The notes under the pieces: model-generated
Told to the model about the DNA's origin: nothing
Databases searched by the model: none
Seen by the model: the letters and a program-made list of their open reading frames with translations, nothing else
Translations under genes and position numbers: made by a program
NCBI RefSeq assembly: GCF_020873915.1
Contig: NZ_JAHWGP010000023.1
Coordinates: 62,001 to 126,000, forward strand
Source: Streptomyces sp. DH5
GTDB lineage: Bacteria; Actinomycetota; Actinomycetes; Streptomycetales; Streptomycetaceae
DNA length: 64,000 nt
Direction: 5' to 3'
In this document: positions 24,060-32,018 of the stretch, one piece after another
How positions within the stretch are numbered: the first letter of the stretch is position 1
Layout: each line of letters begins with the position of its first letter

Positions 24060-26153
24060 ATGAGCGAGATGATCACCGCGGACCTGGTCGACCTCGACCT
24101 GTCCGCCGACACCAAGGAAGCGGCGGCACGCGCCCTCGCCGAGCGCATGGTGGCCCGGGGCCGGGTCACCGACCTGGAGGGCTTCCTCACCGACGTCGCC
24201 GCCCGCGAGGCCCAGATGCCGACAGGCCTCGACGGCGGCATCGGCATCCCGCACTGCCGCAGCCGGCACGTCACCGAGCCGACGCTGGCCTTCGGGCGCA
24301 GCACGGCCGGGATCGACTTCGGCGCGGCGGACGGACCCGCCGACCTGATCTTCCTCATCGCCGCCCCGGCCGGCGCGGACGACGCCCATCTGACGATCCT
24401 GTCGTCGCTGGCCCGGCAGTTGATGAACACCGAGTTCACCGACGCCCTCCGCTCGGTGGGCGACGCCCCGTCGGCGGCGGCGCTGATCCGGGGCGAGGAC
24501 ACCGGCTCCGAGGACTCCCGCCCGGAAAACCGCGGCGAGGACACCCGCTCCGAGACTTCCCCCTCGGCCGGTTCCGAAAGCTCCGAGGACTCCGTGGCGG
24601 TGCCGGCGGCGGCCTCCGCCGGCACCGCCACGGGCAGCCCCGCACCCGAGCCGGAGCGCCCCTTCCGGATCGTCGCCGTCACCTCCTGCCCCACCGGCAT
24701 CGCCCACACCTACATGGCCGCCGAGTCGCTGGAGAACGCCGGCCGGGACTCCGGTGTCGAGATCACCGTGGAGACCCAGGGTTCGGCCGGTTTCATCCGG
24801 CTCGACCCGGCCGTGATCGCGGCGGCGGACGGGGTGATCTTCGCCCACGACGTCCCCGTACGGGAGAAGGACCGCTTCGCCGGCAAGCCCACCGTCGACA
24901 CCGGCGTCAAGGCCGCCATCAACCGGCCCGCCGACCTGATCACCGAGGTGAGGGGCAAGGCGGAGCGCGGCGAGGTCACCGCGGCCGCGTCCGCCGGTAC
25001 GCCCGTCGAGCGCGGCGGCGAACCCGGTGAGGGCTACGGCACCAGGCTCCGCAAGTGGCTGATGTCCGGAGTCAGTTACATGGTGCCGTTCGTCGCGGCC
25101 GGCGGTCTGCTCATCGCCCTCGGCTTCGCGATCGGCGGCTACGAGATCAACGAGGCGCCCTCGGTGACGGACCACTTCGTGTGGACCCAGGCCGCCAGCT
25201 GGGGCGCGCTGCTCTTCCAGATCGGCGGCGTCGCCTTCGGCTTCCTCGTCCCGGTCCTGGCCGGCTACATCGCCTACGGCATGGCCGACCGGCCCGGTCT
25301 GGTGCCCGGCTTCGTCGGCGGCGCCATCTCGCTCACCATCAACGCCGGGTTCCTCGGCGGTCTCGCGGCCGGTCTGATCGCCGGTGGTGTGGTGATCGCG
25401 ATCCAGAAGGTGCGGATCCCGGCGGCACTGCGCGGCATCATGCCGGTGGTGGTGATCCCGCTGATCTCCGCGGCGGTCGTCGGATTCCTGATGTTCGTCG
25501 TCATCGGCAAGCCCATCGCCGAGGCGCAGAAGGGCATGACGGACTGGCTGAACGGCCTCTCCGGCGCCAACGCCGTCCTGCTCGGCGCGCTGCTCGGCCT
25601 GATGATGTGCTTCGACCTCGGCGGCCCCGTCAACAAGGTCGCCTACACCTTCGCCACCGCCGGGATCGCCGTCGCGAGCCCCAGCGACTCCGCGATGAAG
25701 ATCATGGCCGCGGTGATGGCCGCCGGCATGGTGCCGCCGCTGGCGATGGCCCTGGCCACCACGGTCCGCGGCAAGCTGTTCAACAAGACCGAACGCGAGA
25801 ACGGCAAGGCCGCCTGGGTGCTCGGCGCCTCCTTCATCAGCGAGGGCGCCATCCCGTTCGCCGCGGCCGACCCGCTGCGCGTGATCCCCGCCTCCATGGT
25901 GGGCGGAGCTGTCACCGGTGCCCTGTCCATGGCCTTCGGCGCGACCCTGCGCGCTCCGCACGGCGGGATCTTCGTCGTCCCGCTGATCGGCAACCCGTTC
26001 CTCTACCTGGTCGCCATCGCCGCGGGCGTCTGTGTCACGGCGGCCACGGTGATCGTCCTCAAGGGGCTGCGCAAGGCGGCTCCGGCCGGCCCGGGGACGG
26101 ACGAGAGCACCTCGGCGCCGTCGCCGGAGAACAAGCAGCCGGTGGCCGCGTAG
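24060..26153 (+). CDS. fruA: Fructose-specific PTS permease, fused IIA-IIB-IIC
   Basis: 697 residues from an ATG with GAAGGAG. The IIA domain has phospho-His H65 (GIGIPHCRS). A Ser/Glu/Gly-rich linker lies at ~140-200. The IIB domain has phospho-Cys C210 (AVTSCPTGIAHTYMAAE). IIC from ~330 has about eight membrane helices with the family motifs LMMCFDLGGPVNKVAY and SEGAIPFAAADP. It imports fructose as fructose-1-phosphate. The general PTS proteins are not in the window. It ends the operon at a strong terminator. Confidence 0.95.
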   Translation: MSEMITADLVDLDLSADTKEAAARALAERMVARGRVTDLEGFLTDVAAREAQMPTGLDGGIGIPHCRSRHVTEPTLAFGRSTAGIDFGAADGPADLIFLIAAPAGADDAHLTILSSLARQLMNTEFTDALRSVGDAPSAAALIRGEDTGSEDSRPENRGEDTRSETSPSAGSESSEDSVAVPAAASAGTATGSPAPEPERPFRIVAVTSCPTGIAHTYMAAESLENAGRDSGVEITVETQGSAGFIRLDPAVIAAADGVIFAHDVPVREKDRFAGKPTVDTGVKAAINRPADLITEVRGKAERGEVTAAASAGTPVERGGEPGEGYGTRLRKWLMSGVSYMVPFVAAGGLLIALGFAIGGYEINEAPSVTDHFVWTQAASWGALLFQIGGVAFGFLVPVLAGYIAYGMADRPGLVPGFVGGAISLTINAGFLGGLAAGLIAGGVVIAIQKVRIPAALRGIMPVVVIPLISAAVVGFLMFVVIGKPIAEAQKGMTDWLNGLSGANAVLLGALLGLMMCFDLGGPVNKVAYTFATAGIAVASPSDSAMKIMAAVMAAGMVPPLAMALATTVRGKLFNKTERENGKAAWVLGASFISEGAIPFAAADPLRVIPASMVGGAVTGALSMAFGATLRAPHGGIFVVPLIGNPFLYLVAIAAGVCVTAATVIVLKGLRKAAPAGPGTDESTSAPSPENKQPVAA

Positions 26154-26223
26154 GACCACGACGGTGCGCCCGTTTGGGTAGGTGTGGGTGTTTCATGCCT
26201 ACTGCGATATAGATCACGATCCT

Positions 26224-26254
26224 CACGGTCCGGGACTCAAAGTCCCGGACCGTG
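26224..26254 (+). terminator. Terminator of the fru operon
   Basis: CACGGTCCGGGACT and AGTCCCGGACCGTG form a perfect 14-bp stem with a three-base loop, 70 bp after the fruA stop. Confidence 0.88.
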
Positions 26255-26270
26255 GTGTGTACTGGGCCGC

Positions 26271-26555
26271 ATGTCTGAGCACGAGACGAGTCCGAGGACG
26301 GCAGGCGCAACCGCTCTCACCCTGGTGGTCGTTGCCTGCGCGGCGGGTCTGGCCGACGTCCTACGGCGCCGGCGCGAACGCAAGCGCGAGCAGGAGCACG
26401 TCGAGGAGCCCCTGGCCCGCCCCCACACCCCGCACGGCACCCCGACGATCCCACGCCAGCGGCGGGACGGGCCGGCGGCGGAATCGGTACGGCTCACCGA
26501 CGCGGAACGCGACGCCTTCGCCGGGCTGGTACGCCGGTTCGGCGAGTACGGCTGA
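26271..26555 (+). CDS. Small hypothetical membrane-anchored protein
   Basis: 94 residues starting at an ATG (26271) that lacks an obvious ribosome site. One helix (TAGATALTLVVVACAAGLADVL) is followed by a very basic stretch (RRRRERKREQE) and an acidic/soluble tail ending in AERDAFAGLVRRFGEYG. I do not recognise a family. It stands alone between the fru terminator and a convergent gene. Confidence 0.55.
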   Translation: MSEHETSPRTAGATALTLVVVACAAGLADVLRRRRERKREQEHVEEPLARPHTPHGTPTIPRQRRDGPAAESVRLTDAERDAFAGLVRRFGEYG

Positions 26556-26641
26556 GTCACGGACGGCCGGACACCGGACGGTCGGACGGGCAGCCGGGCG
26601 GACGGTGCCTGTCGGAGCGCCAGGGGCCGCGTCGACACTAT

Positions 26642-26761
26642 GGCTGTCGTGCCGTCAGGGGCCTTGTCCCGTCCCGGGTTGTCGGGCCGTCAGGGGCCGA
26701 GTCGGCCCCCGGCTGTCGGGCCGTCAGGGGCCGCTCCAGCCCCGGCTGTCGGGCCGTCAGG
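26642..26761. repeat. 33-35-bp repeat array over the DUF6227 stop codon
   Basis: GGCTGTCGGGCCGTCAGGGG-like units start at 26642, 26677, 26711 and 26744. The last copy contains the stop codon of the DUF6227 gene, so the gene end appears iterated three times downstream. No spacer structure like CRISPR. Confidence 0.85.
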
Positions 26762-27503
26762 AGACCCGTGCCGCCCGGCGCTCCATCGCGTCCCGCGCCG
26801 CGTCCTCGCTGGTGTACACCTCGCACATGTGCCGTCCGTCCGGCGTGAGCGTGTGCTCGACCTCCCACAGGGACAGCTCCGCGCCGTCGCCGAGCAGGAA
26901 CGCGTGCTCGTAGAGCGAGAAGGACAACGCCTGCCGCCCGGCACGGGACGGGCGGCCGAAGGCCTGCGTGATCCGGTGCGCACAGGCTGTGCTGAGCAGT
27001 GCCGACGTCTCGCTGCCCGGCCGGTCCGGGTTCTCCGCCCTGCGCAGTAAGCGGCGCGCGTGGTCCGCGGACCCGTCGGAGACGTAGGCCTGCCGCAGGA
27101 CCGGAGCCGGGGCGGGCAGCACCGTCACCGGAAGCTCGAAGTCCGGGGCGTCCGGCGGCAGCGGAAGCCGGGCCGTGGCCGTGCGCAGTTCCTCCTCGTC
27201 CACGTATATCTCGTGCTGCGGTTCGCTCCCGCGCGCGGTGTTGTGGACCAGCTCCCAGAGCGTGACCGCCGAACCGTCGGCGAGCAGCCAGGTGTGCCGG
27301 TACGTCTCCCGGTGCAACCCCGCGCTGTGGTGCGCGGAGTGCAGTGAACCGTCGTGCGCCAGCGCGCAGTCCAGCAGGCGGACCGTCTCGTCCGGCAACT
27401 CGAAGGAGTTCAGCGCGCGGCCGAGGAGTCGCGCGAGGTGCTCCTCCGGAGGCTCGGGCGGGTCGGGTGGTTCGTACGCTGCCGTGTCGTACGGAACGCT
27501 CAA
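26757..27503 (-). CDS. DUF6227 family protein
   Basis: 248 residues starting at a TTG (27503) behind GGGAGGAACC. It has an internal duplication: RHTWLLADGSAVTLWELVHN...EIYVDEEELRTA in the first half is echoed by EHAFLLGDGAELSLWEVEHT...EVYTSEDAARDA in the second. Such proteins are conserved in Streptomyces and of unknown function. Soluble, with a Pro-rich N-terminus. Confidence 0.75.
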   Translation of the reverse strand: MSVPYDTAAYEPPDPPEPPEEHLARLLGRALNSFELPDETVRLLDCALAHDGSLHSAHHSAGLHRETYRHTWLLADGSAVTLWELVHNTARGSEPQHEIYVDEEELRTATARLPLPPDAPDFELPVTVLPAPAPVLRQAYVSDGSADHARRLLRRAENPDRPGSETSALLSTACAHRITQAFGRPSRAGRQALSFSLYEHAFLLGDGAELSLWEVEHTLTPDGRHMCEVYTSEDAARDAMERRAARVS

Positions 27504-27761
27504 GGTTCCTCCCGGCGTTGCTGCATGTCACCTTGTGGGTGCATACCGTAGCCCCTCGGTCGGACATCGTGTCCGGGGAACAGGAAAACGTCTGACGGGA
27601 AAACGGCCGGGCGGTGCGAGGAATTCCCCCGCAGTCCCGCACAACGGCAACTCTTCCCGGCCGACGGTCACTTCACCACCCCGGCCCTCCACCCCCCCCC
27701 CGACCACCGCCACCGCCCCGGCCGCCGGCCCGCACCGCCCGCGCGCCGGTGCCCGCCGCGC

Positions 27762-28790
27762 TCACGGCCGGCCGTACAACTCCCCGTACGACGGCCATGC
27801 CCCGCCCGGACCGTCCACCGGCTCCGCGGCACGCACCGCCCGGACGATCGCCCGGGTCACCATGTCCGCGCCCGCCGCGAGCACGTCGTTCAGGGCGAGG
27901 GGGTCGGCCGCGTCGAGCGGGCGCCCGTCCGTGGCCAGGGTGAAGACGGTGTCGCCGTCGCTGAGCAGGTGCACCGGCCTTACGGCCCGCGCGATGCCGT
28001 CGTGAGCGGTGCCGGCCAGCTTCTGCGCCTGTGCCTTGGACAGACCGGCGTCGGTGGCCACCACCGCCAGCGTGGTGTTCAGCGGGGGAGGGGCGTTGCG
28101 TGCCGCCGACTCCGCCAGCCGCCGCAGCGCGGCCTCGTGCACCTCCGCCTCCGGGTAACGCACCCGGCCCTGGAACAACTCCCCGTACAGCACCCCCGTT
28201 TCCGGGTCCATCGCCGACCCCGCCGCGTTGGCCACCACCAGCGCGGCCACCGTGATCCCCGACTCCAGCACCGTGCTCGCCGTGCCGATGCCGCCCTTCA
28301 CCAGCCCCACGACCGCGCCCGTCCCGGCGCCCACACAGCCCTGCGGCACCGGCGCGCCGGGCTCGGCAGCGGCCGCGGCCTCGACCGCCGCCCGTCCGGT
28401 GGCCGCGTCCGGCCGGGCCCGGAACTCACCGCCCCGGCCCAGGTCGAAGACGCAGGCGGCCGGCACCACCGGCACCACGTGCGCGGGATCCGGCCCGACG
28501 CGCACCCCGCGCCCCCGCTCCTCCAGCCAGGCCATCACCCCGGACGCCGCGTCCAGCCCGTAGGCGCTGCCCCCGGTCAGCACGACCGCCTCGGCCCTCT
28601 GCACCAGGTTGCGCGGATCGAGGGCGTCGGTCTCCTTGGTGCCGGGTCCGCCGCCGCGCACGTCCACCGCGGCCACGGCCCCGCCCTCGGGCGCGAGCAC
28701 GACCGTGGTGCCGGTGAGCCATCCGTCGCCGGCCCGCGTGGCGTGCCCCACGCGCAGACCGGCCACATCCGTCAGAGCATCAGCTGTCAT
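27762..28790 (-). CDS. P1-family (S58/DmpA-like) self-processing peptidase or amidase
   Basis: 342 residues. It is an Ntn-like enzyme that cleaves itself into two chains. Family motifs are GGSAYGLDAASGVMAWLEE, GAGTGAVVGLVKGGIG, VANAAGSAMDPETG and the likely cleavage site NTTLAVVATDA. This has Asn-Thr as in nylon-oligomer hydrolase NylC rather than the Gly-Ser of DmpA, so a Thr nucleophile is predicted. Likely substrates are N-terminal residues of peptides or other amides. The start at 28790 has a weak ribosome site. Confidence 0.85.
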   Translation of the reverse strand: MTADALTDVAGLRVGHATRAGDGWLTGTTVVLAPEGGAVAAVDVRGGGPGTKETDALDPRNLVQRAEAVVLTGGSAYGLDAASGVMAWLEERGRGVRVGPDPAHVVPVVPAACVFDLGRGGEFRARPDAATGRAAVEAAAAAEPGAPVPQGCVGAGTGAVVGLVKGGIGTASTVLESGITVAALVVANAAGSAMDPETGVLYGELFQGRVRYPEAEVHEAALRRLAESAARNAPPPLNTTLAVVATDAGLSKAQAQKLAGTAHDGIARAVRPVHLLSDGDTVFTLATDGRPLDAADPLALNDVLAAGADMVTRAIVRAVRAAEPVDGPGGAWPSYGELYGRP

Positions 28791-28833
28791 GGGCTCAGTC
28801 CTGCCCGGCCGGGCGCGGCCGTACCCTGGACGT

Positions 28834-29010
28834 ATGAGTACCGCCCCCGATCCCCGGCCGCGTGAGCCGAAGCCCGCGCTGGTCTTCGACGACCCGATGG
28901 ACCAGCAGTCCTCGGACGACACCGACCGCGGGTGGGGCGAGCGCCCGTCCGGCGACAGCGCCGCCGATCTGAAGCGCTTCCTCGACGAGAAGCCGCCCCA
29001 CCACATCTGA
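28834..29010 (+). CDS. Conserved small acidic protein (58 aa)
   Basis: The ORF from ATG 28834 encodes MSTAPDPRPREPKPALVFDD..., with RGWGERPSGDSAADLKRFLDEKPPHH at the end, a C-terminal pattern I remember as conserved among actinobacteria. TACCCT lies 8 bp before the ATG, so transcription may be leaderless. It is divergent from the P1 peptidase gene and convergent with mscL. No function known. Confidence 0.65.
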   Translation: MSTAPDPRPREPKPALVFDDPMDQQSSDDTDRGWGERPSGDSAADLKRFLDEKPPHHI

Positions 29011-29031
29011 TCCGCAGGCCGCAGGCGCGCC

Positions 29032-29553
29032 CTACCGTCCGCCCGGCCCCGTGCCGCTCTGCCCGGTGCCGTACTGCCCCCCGTCGCGGCCGTACTGCCC
29101 TGCCTCGCGCTGGGCGACGAGGGTGTCGCGGATCTCCTTGAGCACCTCCAGCTCGGTGATCTCGATGACCTCGTGCGCGCCCTCCTTCGCCTTCCTGCGG
29201 GCCTCCACCCGGGCCAGGTACTTCGCCATGGGCAGCACCATCAGGAAGTAGACGACCGCGGCGGTGATCACGAACTGCAGCGTCGAGCCGAGTACGGAAC
29301 CCCAGAGGATCCTGACGCCGGTCGCGGCGTCCCCCGTGCCCTCGCAGGGACCCTTGAGACACGAGCTGTAGCTGTCCAGGTTCTTGGTGCCGAAGGCGCC
29401 GACGAGCGGGTTGATGACGCCCTTCACGACCGCGTTGACTATGTTGGTAAAGGCGGCACCGATGACCACCGCCACGGCCAGATCGACGACGTTGCCCCGC
29501 ATCAGGAAGGCCTTGAAGCCTTGCAGGACGCTCGTCTTCTCCTGGTCGCTCAC
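29032..29553 (-). CDS. mscL: Large-conductance mechanosensitive channel
   Basis: 173 residues from a GTG. The N-terminal helix and first transmembrane segment are FKAFLMRGNVVDLAVAVVIGAAFTNIVNAVVKGVINPLVG, the MscL signature. The periplasmic loop with two Cys (SSCLKGPCEG) is followed by TM2 (LQFVITAAVVYFLMVLPMAKYLA) and the cytoplasmic bundle. The C-terminal tail is extended and Gly/Gln-rich (GQYGRDGGQYGTGQSGTG). It releases solutes on osmotic down-shock. Confidence 0.94.
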   Translation of the reverse strand: MSDQEKTSVLQGFKAFLMRGNVVDLAVAVVIGAAFTNIVNAVVKGVINPLVGAFGTKNLDSYSSCLKGPCEGTGDAATGVRILWGSVLGSTLQFVITAAVVYFLMVLPMAKYLARVEARRKAKEGAHEVIEITELEVLKEIRDTLVAQREAGQYGRDGGQYGTGQSGTGPGGR

Positions 29554-29697
29554 TTCGGGGCCTCGTTTCTCGTGTGTAGCGTGCGGAAGAAAGCGCTCCG
29601 CAACCTACGCCACACCCGGGCCGACCTGTCCAATCACGGCAAACGAGGGACCGGACCGAACCGACCGGCCGGGGCGCCGGGCCCGGGAGGGCGGGAG

Positions 29698-30330
29698 TCA
29701 CCACACGGTCACCGCCAGCCGTGCCGTGGCGCTCGCACCGGCCAGGCCGGCCGCCGTGGAACGCGGCACCGACAGCACGACGAGCGCCCCGCCGTCGCCC
29801 GTGTCACCCGCTCCGTCCACCGGTTCCGGCACTTCCGTGACCCGGGCCCCGCGGGCCACCACCCGGACTTCGCCGCCGGCCGCCGTCTCCTCGGCGGCGA
29901 TCACGTCCACCCGGTCGCCCGGCCGCAGCAGTCGTACCGTGGCCGCGTCGGCGAGGCGAACCGGCGCCGACACGGTCGTGCCCGCGTGCCCCGGCCGGTC
30001 GGACGGCCGGTCCCCGGGGGACATCGGGGCAGCCCGCTCGCCGGACGGCCCCGCAAGGTGCCCGCGCGACCGGTCCGCCTCCCGCGGGCCCGCCGCGACG
30101 AGCGCCGCCGCCGTGACCGCGAGGCCCATCGCCACCGCCCGCCTGCGGTGTCGTACGAGCCGGTCCGGGAGCGGCAGACCGCCGCGCACCCGTACCGGTG
30201 CGAAGTGCGGCACCTCGCACGGGGGAGGGACATCGGCGCCGGGCGGGCGAGGGACATCCGGAGAGGGGGAGGGAGAACCGAAGGGGGAGGGAGAGGGGAG
30301 GCGGAACGAGGAGGGAGAACGACGGGACAC
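29698..30330 (-). CDS. SAF-domain protein, RcpC/CpaB-like
   Basis: About 210 residues; the GTG at 30330 is the best start. A Pro/Ser-rich cytoplasmic segment is followed by one membrane helix (AVAMGLAVTAAALVAAG). Then comes an extracytoplasmic SAF domain (TVSAPVRLADAATVRLLRPGDRVDVIAA...GALVVLSVPRSTAAGLAGAS) of the type found in Flp pilus assembly protein CpaB/RcpC. No pilus genes are nearby, so its role is unclear. Confidence 0.7.
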   Translation of the reverse strand: MSRRSPSSFRLPSPSPFGSPSPSPDVPRPPGADVPPPCEVPHFAPVRVRGGLPLPDRLVRHRRRAVAMGLAVTAAALVAAGPREADRSRGHLAGPSGERAAPMSPGDRPSDRPGHAGTTVSAPVRLADAATVRLLRPGDRVDVIAAEETAAGGEVRVVARGARVTEVPEPVDGAGDTGDGGALVVLSVPRSTAAGLAGASATARLAVTVW

Positions 30331-30457
30331 GGCTACCACCACCTGCGACGAGGGACCGGCTTGCGGCTCCCACGATGAGGCACTGGGGCACCCGCCCACC
30401 GGGCCCTGTGGACGCACCACGGTCCTGTGGACAACTCCGCCACCCGAAGGCGCTCCT

Positions 30458-30520
30458 CCGCGCTCCGCACGCGGATTCTCCGCGCTCCGCACGCGGATTC
30501 TCCGCGCTCCGCACGCGGGT
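30458..30520. repeat. 22-bp tandem repeat upstream of the SAF gene
   Basis: CCGCGCTCCGCACGCGGATT plus CT (22 bp) occurs at 30458 and 30480, with a third partial copy at 30502-30520. Each unit carries CGCG...CGCG self-complementarity. It lies in the 270-bp gap between the SAF gene and the phosphorylase gene (both minus strand). Confidence 0.85.
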
Positions 30521-30603
30521 TCCCTCCACCCTCCGCACGCGCCGAGCCCAGCGGCTCCGGACAGGCCGCCCCGCACTCCGACCGCCCGGCCCCCGCCGAA
30601 CCG

Positions 30604-31446
30604 TTACGGCAGCGCGAACCCCGGGTCCATCCCGCCCAGCGCCGACGCGCACAGGCAGTCCCGTTCACCCGTCGCCGGCAGCGCGGCCACCGCGTCGAAG
30701 AGGACGCCCCGCAGCCGGCCCACGTTGGCGGCGAACACCCGCAGCACCTCGTCGTGGGAGACGCCCTCACCGGTCTCGGCTCCGGCGTCCAGGTCGGTGA
30801 CCAGCGTGAGGGAGGTGTAGCAGAGCTCCAGCTCACGGGCGAGCGCCGCCTCGGGGTGACCGGTCATGCCCACCACCGACCAGCCCTGCGCCCGATGCCA
30901 CAGCGACTCGGCGCGGGTGGAGAAACGCGGCCCCTCCACCACGGCCAGCGTGCCGCCGTCCACCGGCTCCCAGTCCCGGCCCCGCGCCGCCTTCAGCGCT
31001 GCCGCCCGCCCGACGGGGCAGTAGGGGTCGGCCAGGGACACGTGGACCACGTTCGGCACGGTGCCGTCCGGCAGCGGCAGCCCGTCGAAGAAGGTGTTCA
31101 CCCGGGACTTCGTCCGGTCCACGAGCTGGTCCGGCACCAGCAGCGTGCCCGGCCCGTACTCGGGCCGCAGCCCGCCCACCGCGCACGGCCCGAGGACCTG
31201 GCGGGCGCCGACCGACCTCAGCGCCCACAGATTGGCGCGGTAGTTGATGCGGTGCGGCGGCAGGTGGTGGCCGCGCCCGTGCCGCGGCAGGAAGGCGACC
31301 CGCCGGCCCGCCACCTCGCCGAGGAACAGGGAGTCGCTGGGGGCCCCGTACGGGGTGTCCACCCGGACCTCGGTCACGTCGTCGAGGAAGGAGTAGAAGC
31401 CGGAGCCGCCGATCACACCGATCTCGGCCTTCGCCATGTTCGCCAT
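30604..31446 (-). CDS. S-methyl-5'-thioadenosine / purine nucleoside phosphorylase
   Basis: About 280 residues starting MANMAKAEIGVIGGSGFY. Family motifs are GGSGFY, LPRHGRGHHLPPHRINYRANLWAL, VVEGPRFSTRAES and VGMTGHPEAALARELELCYTSLTLVTD. It cleaves methylthioadenosine or purine nucleosides with phosphate, feeding purine and methionine salvage. Two ATGs (31446, 31437) are possible. Neither has a strong ribosome site. Confidence 0.88.
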   Translation of the reverse strand: MANMAKAEIGVIGGSGFYSFLDDVTEVRVDTPYGAPSDSLFLGEVAGRRVAFLPRHGRGHHLPPHRINYRANLWALRSVGARQVLGPCAVGGLRPEYGPGTLLVPDQLVDRTKSRVNTFFDGLPLPDGTVPNVVHVSLADPYCPVGRAAALKAARGRDWEPVDGGTLAVVEGPRFSTRAESLWHRAQGWSVVGMTGHPEAALARELELCYTSLTLVTDLDAGAETGEGVSHDEVLRVFAANVGRLRGVLFDAVAALPATGERDCLCASALGGMDPGFALP

Positions 31447-31480
31447 GCCCAGCACCCTAGCGGGACCGGGAAACGCCGAA

Positions 31481-31508
31481 GACCCCGTCGTCGGACGACG
31501 ACGGGGTC
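31481..31508. terminator. Terminator between FmdB and phosphorylase genes
   Basis: GACCCCGTCGTC and GACGACGGGGTC form a perfect 12-bp stem around GGAC. It lies downstream of the FmdB gene and its repeats. Confidence 0.75.
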
Positions 31509-31526
31509 CCGCGGGAACACGGCGCT

Positions 31527-31626
31527 GCACGCCGGTCGTGCGCACACGCCGGCCGTGCTGACGCGGCGGTCGTGACTGCACGCCGGCCGTGCTTACGCGG
31601 CGGTCGTGCTTACGCGGCGGTCGTGC
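31527..31626. repeat. Iterated 3' end of the FmdB gene
   Basis: The last 17 bp of the gene including the stop (TTACGCGGCGGTCGTGC on the plus strand, 31610-31626) are exactly repeated at 31593-31609. A near copy is at 31559-31574, interleaved with two ACGCCGGCCGTGC units (about 31545-31558 and 31579-31592). Confidence 0.85.
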
Positions 31627-31951
31627 TCGTGGAGCCGGCGGAACCGGACGAGCTCGACGAACCGGACGACGCGCTCGAACCCGAACTCGAACCCGAGTCC
31701 GAGGAGGACGACGTGGAGGCCGACGACGCGGACGAACCGGAGGACTTCGACGCCGGCGCGCTGCTCGACGAGGAGCCGCGGCTGTCGTTGCGGTAGAAAC
31801 CGGAGCCCTTGAAGACGATGCCGACGGCCGAGAACACCTTCTTGAGGCGGCCCTGGCAGTTGGGGCACTCGGTCAGCGCGTCGTCGGTGAACTTCTGCAC
31901 CGCCTCGAGGCCTTCGCCGCACTCGGTGCACTGGTACTGGTAGGTCGGCAC
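31610..31951 (-). CDS. FmdB-type zinc-ribbon protein, Ruc-like chaperone candidate
   Basis: 113 residues from a GTG with AGGAGG. The N-terminal zinc ribbon has CTECGEG and CPNCQG Cys pairs, followed by KVFSAVGIVFKGSGFYRNDSRG. The C-terminal half is almost pure Ser/Gly/Ala and surely disordered. This architecture matches mycobacterial Rv0991c/Ruc, which I recall as a redox-controlled chaperone in the HrcA regulon. The CIRCE-like element just upstream supports heat-shock control here. Confidence 0.85.
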   Translation of the reverse strand: MPTYQYQCTECGEGLEAVQKFTDDALTECPNCQGRLKKVFSAVGIVFKGSGFYRNDSRGSSSSSAPASKSSGSSASSASTSSSSDSGSSSGSSASSGSSSSSGSAGSTSTTAA

Positions 31952-31961
31952 TGTCTTCCTC

Positions 31962-31988
31962 CTGGCACTCTCACTCGATGAGTGCTAA
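31962..31988. promoter_or_regulatory. CIRCE-like HrcA operator before the FmdB gene
   Basis: CTGGCACTC (31962-31970), nine bases, GAGTGCTAA (31980-31988). The right half is a perfect CIRCE arm and the left differs at two positions from TTAGCACTC. It lies 10 bp before the start codon. Confidence 0.75.
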
Positions 31989-32018
31989 CGACGGTCCATA
32001 GTGACGTATTCCGTGGGT

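Noticed and set aside
26642-26761. Repeat array considered as CRISPR
   Set aside because: Units are contiguous with short near-identical gaps, no unique spacers and no cas genes.
27691-27701. Run of ten C bases
   Set aside because: Intergenic, not in a coding frame or promoter I can define; no phase-variation role can be supported.
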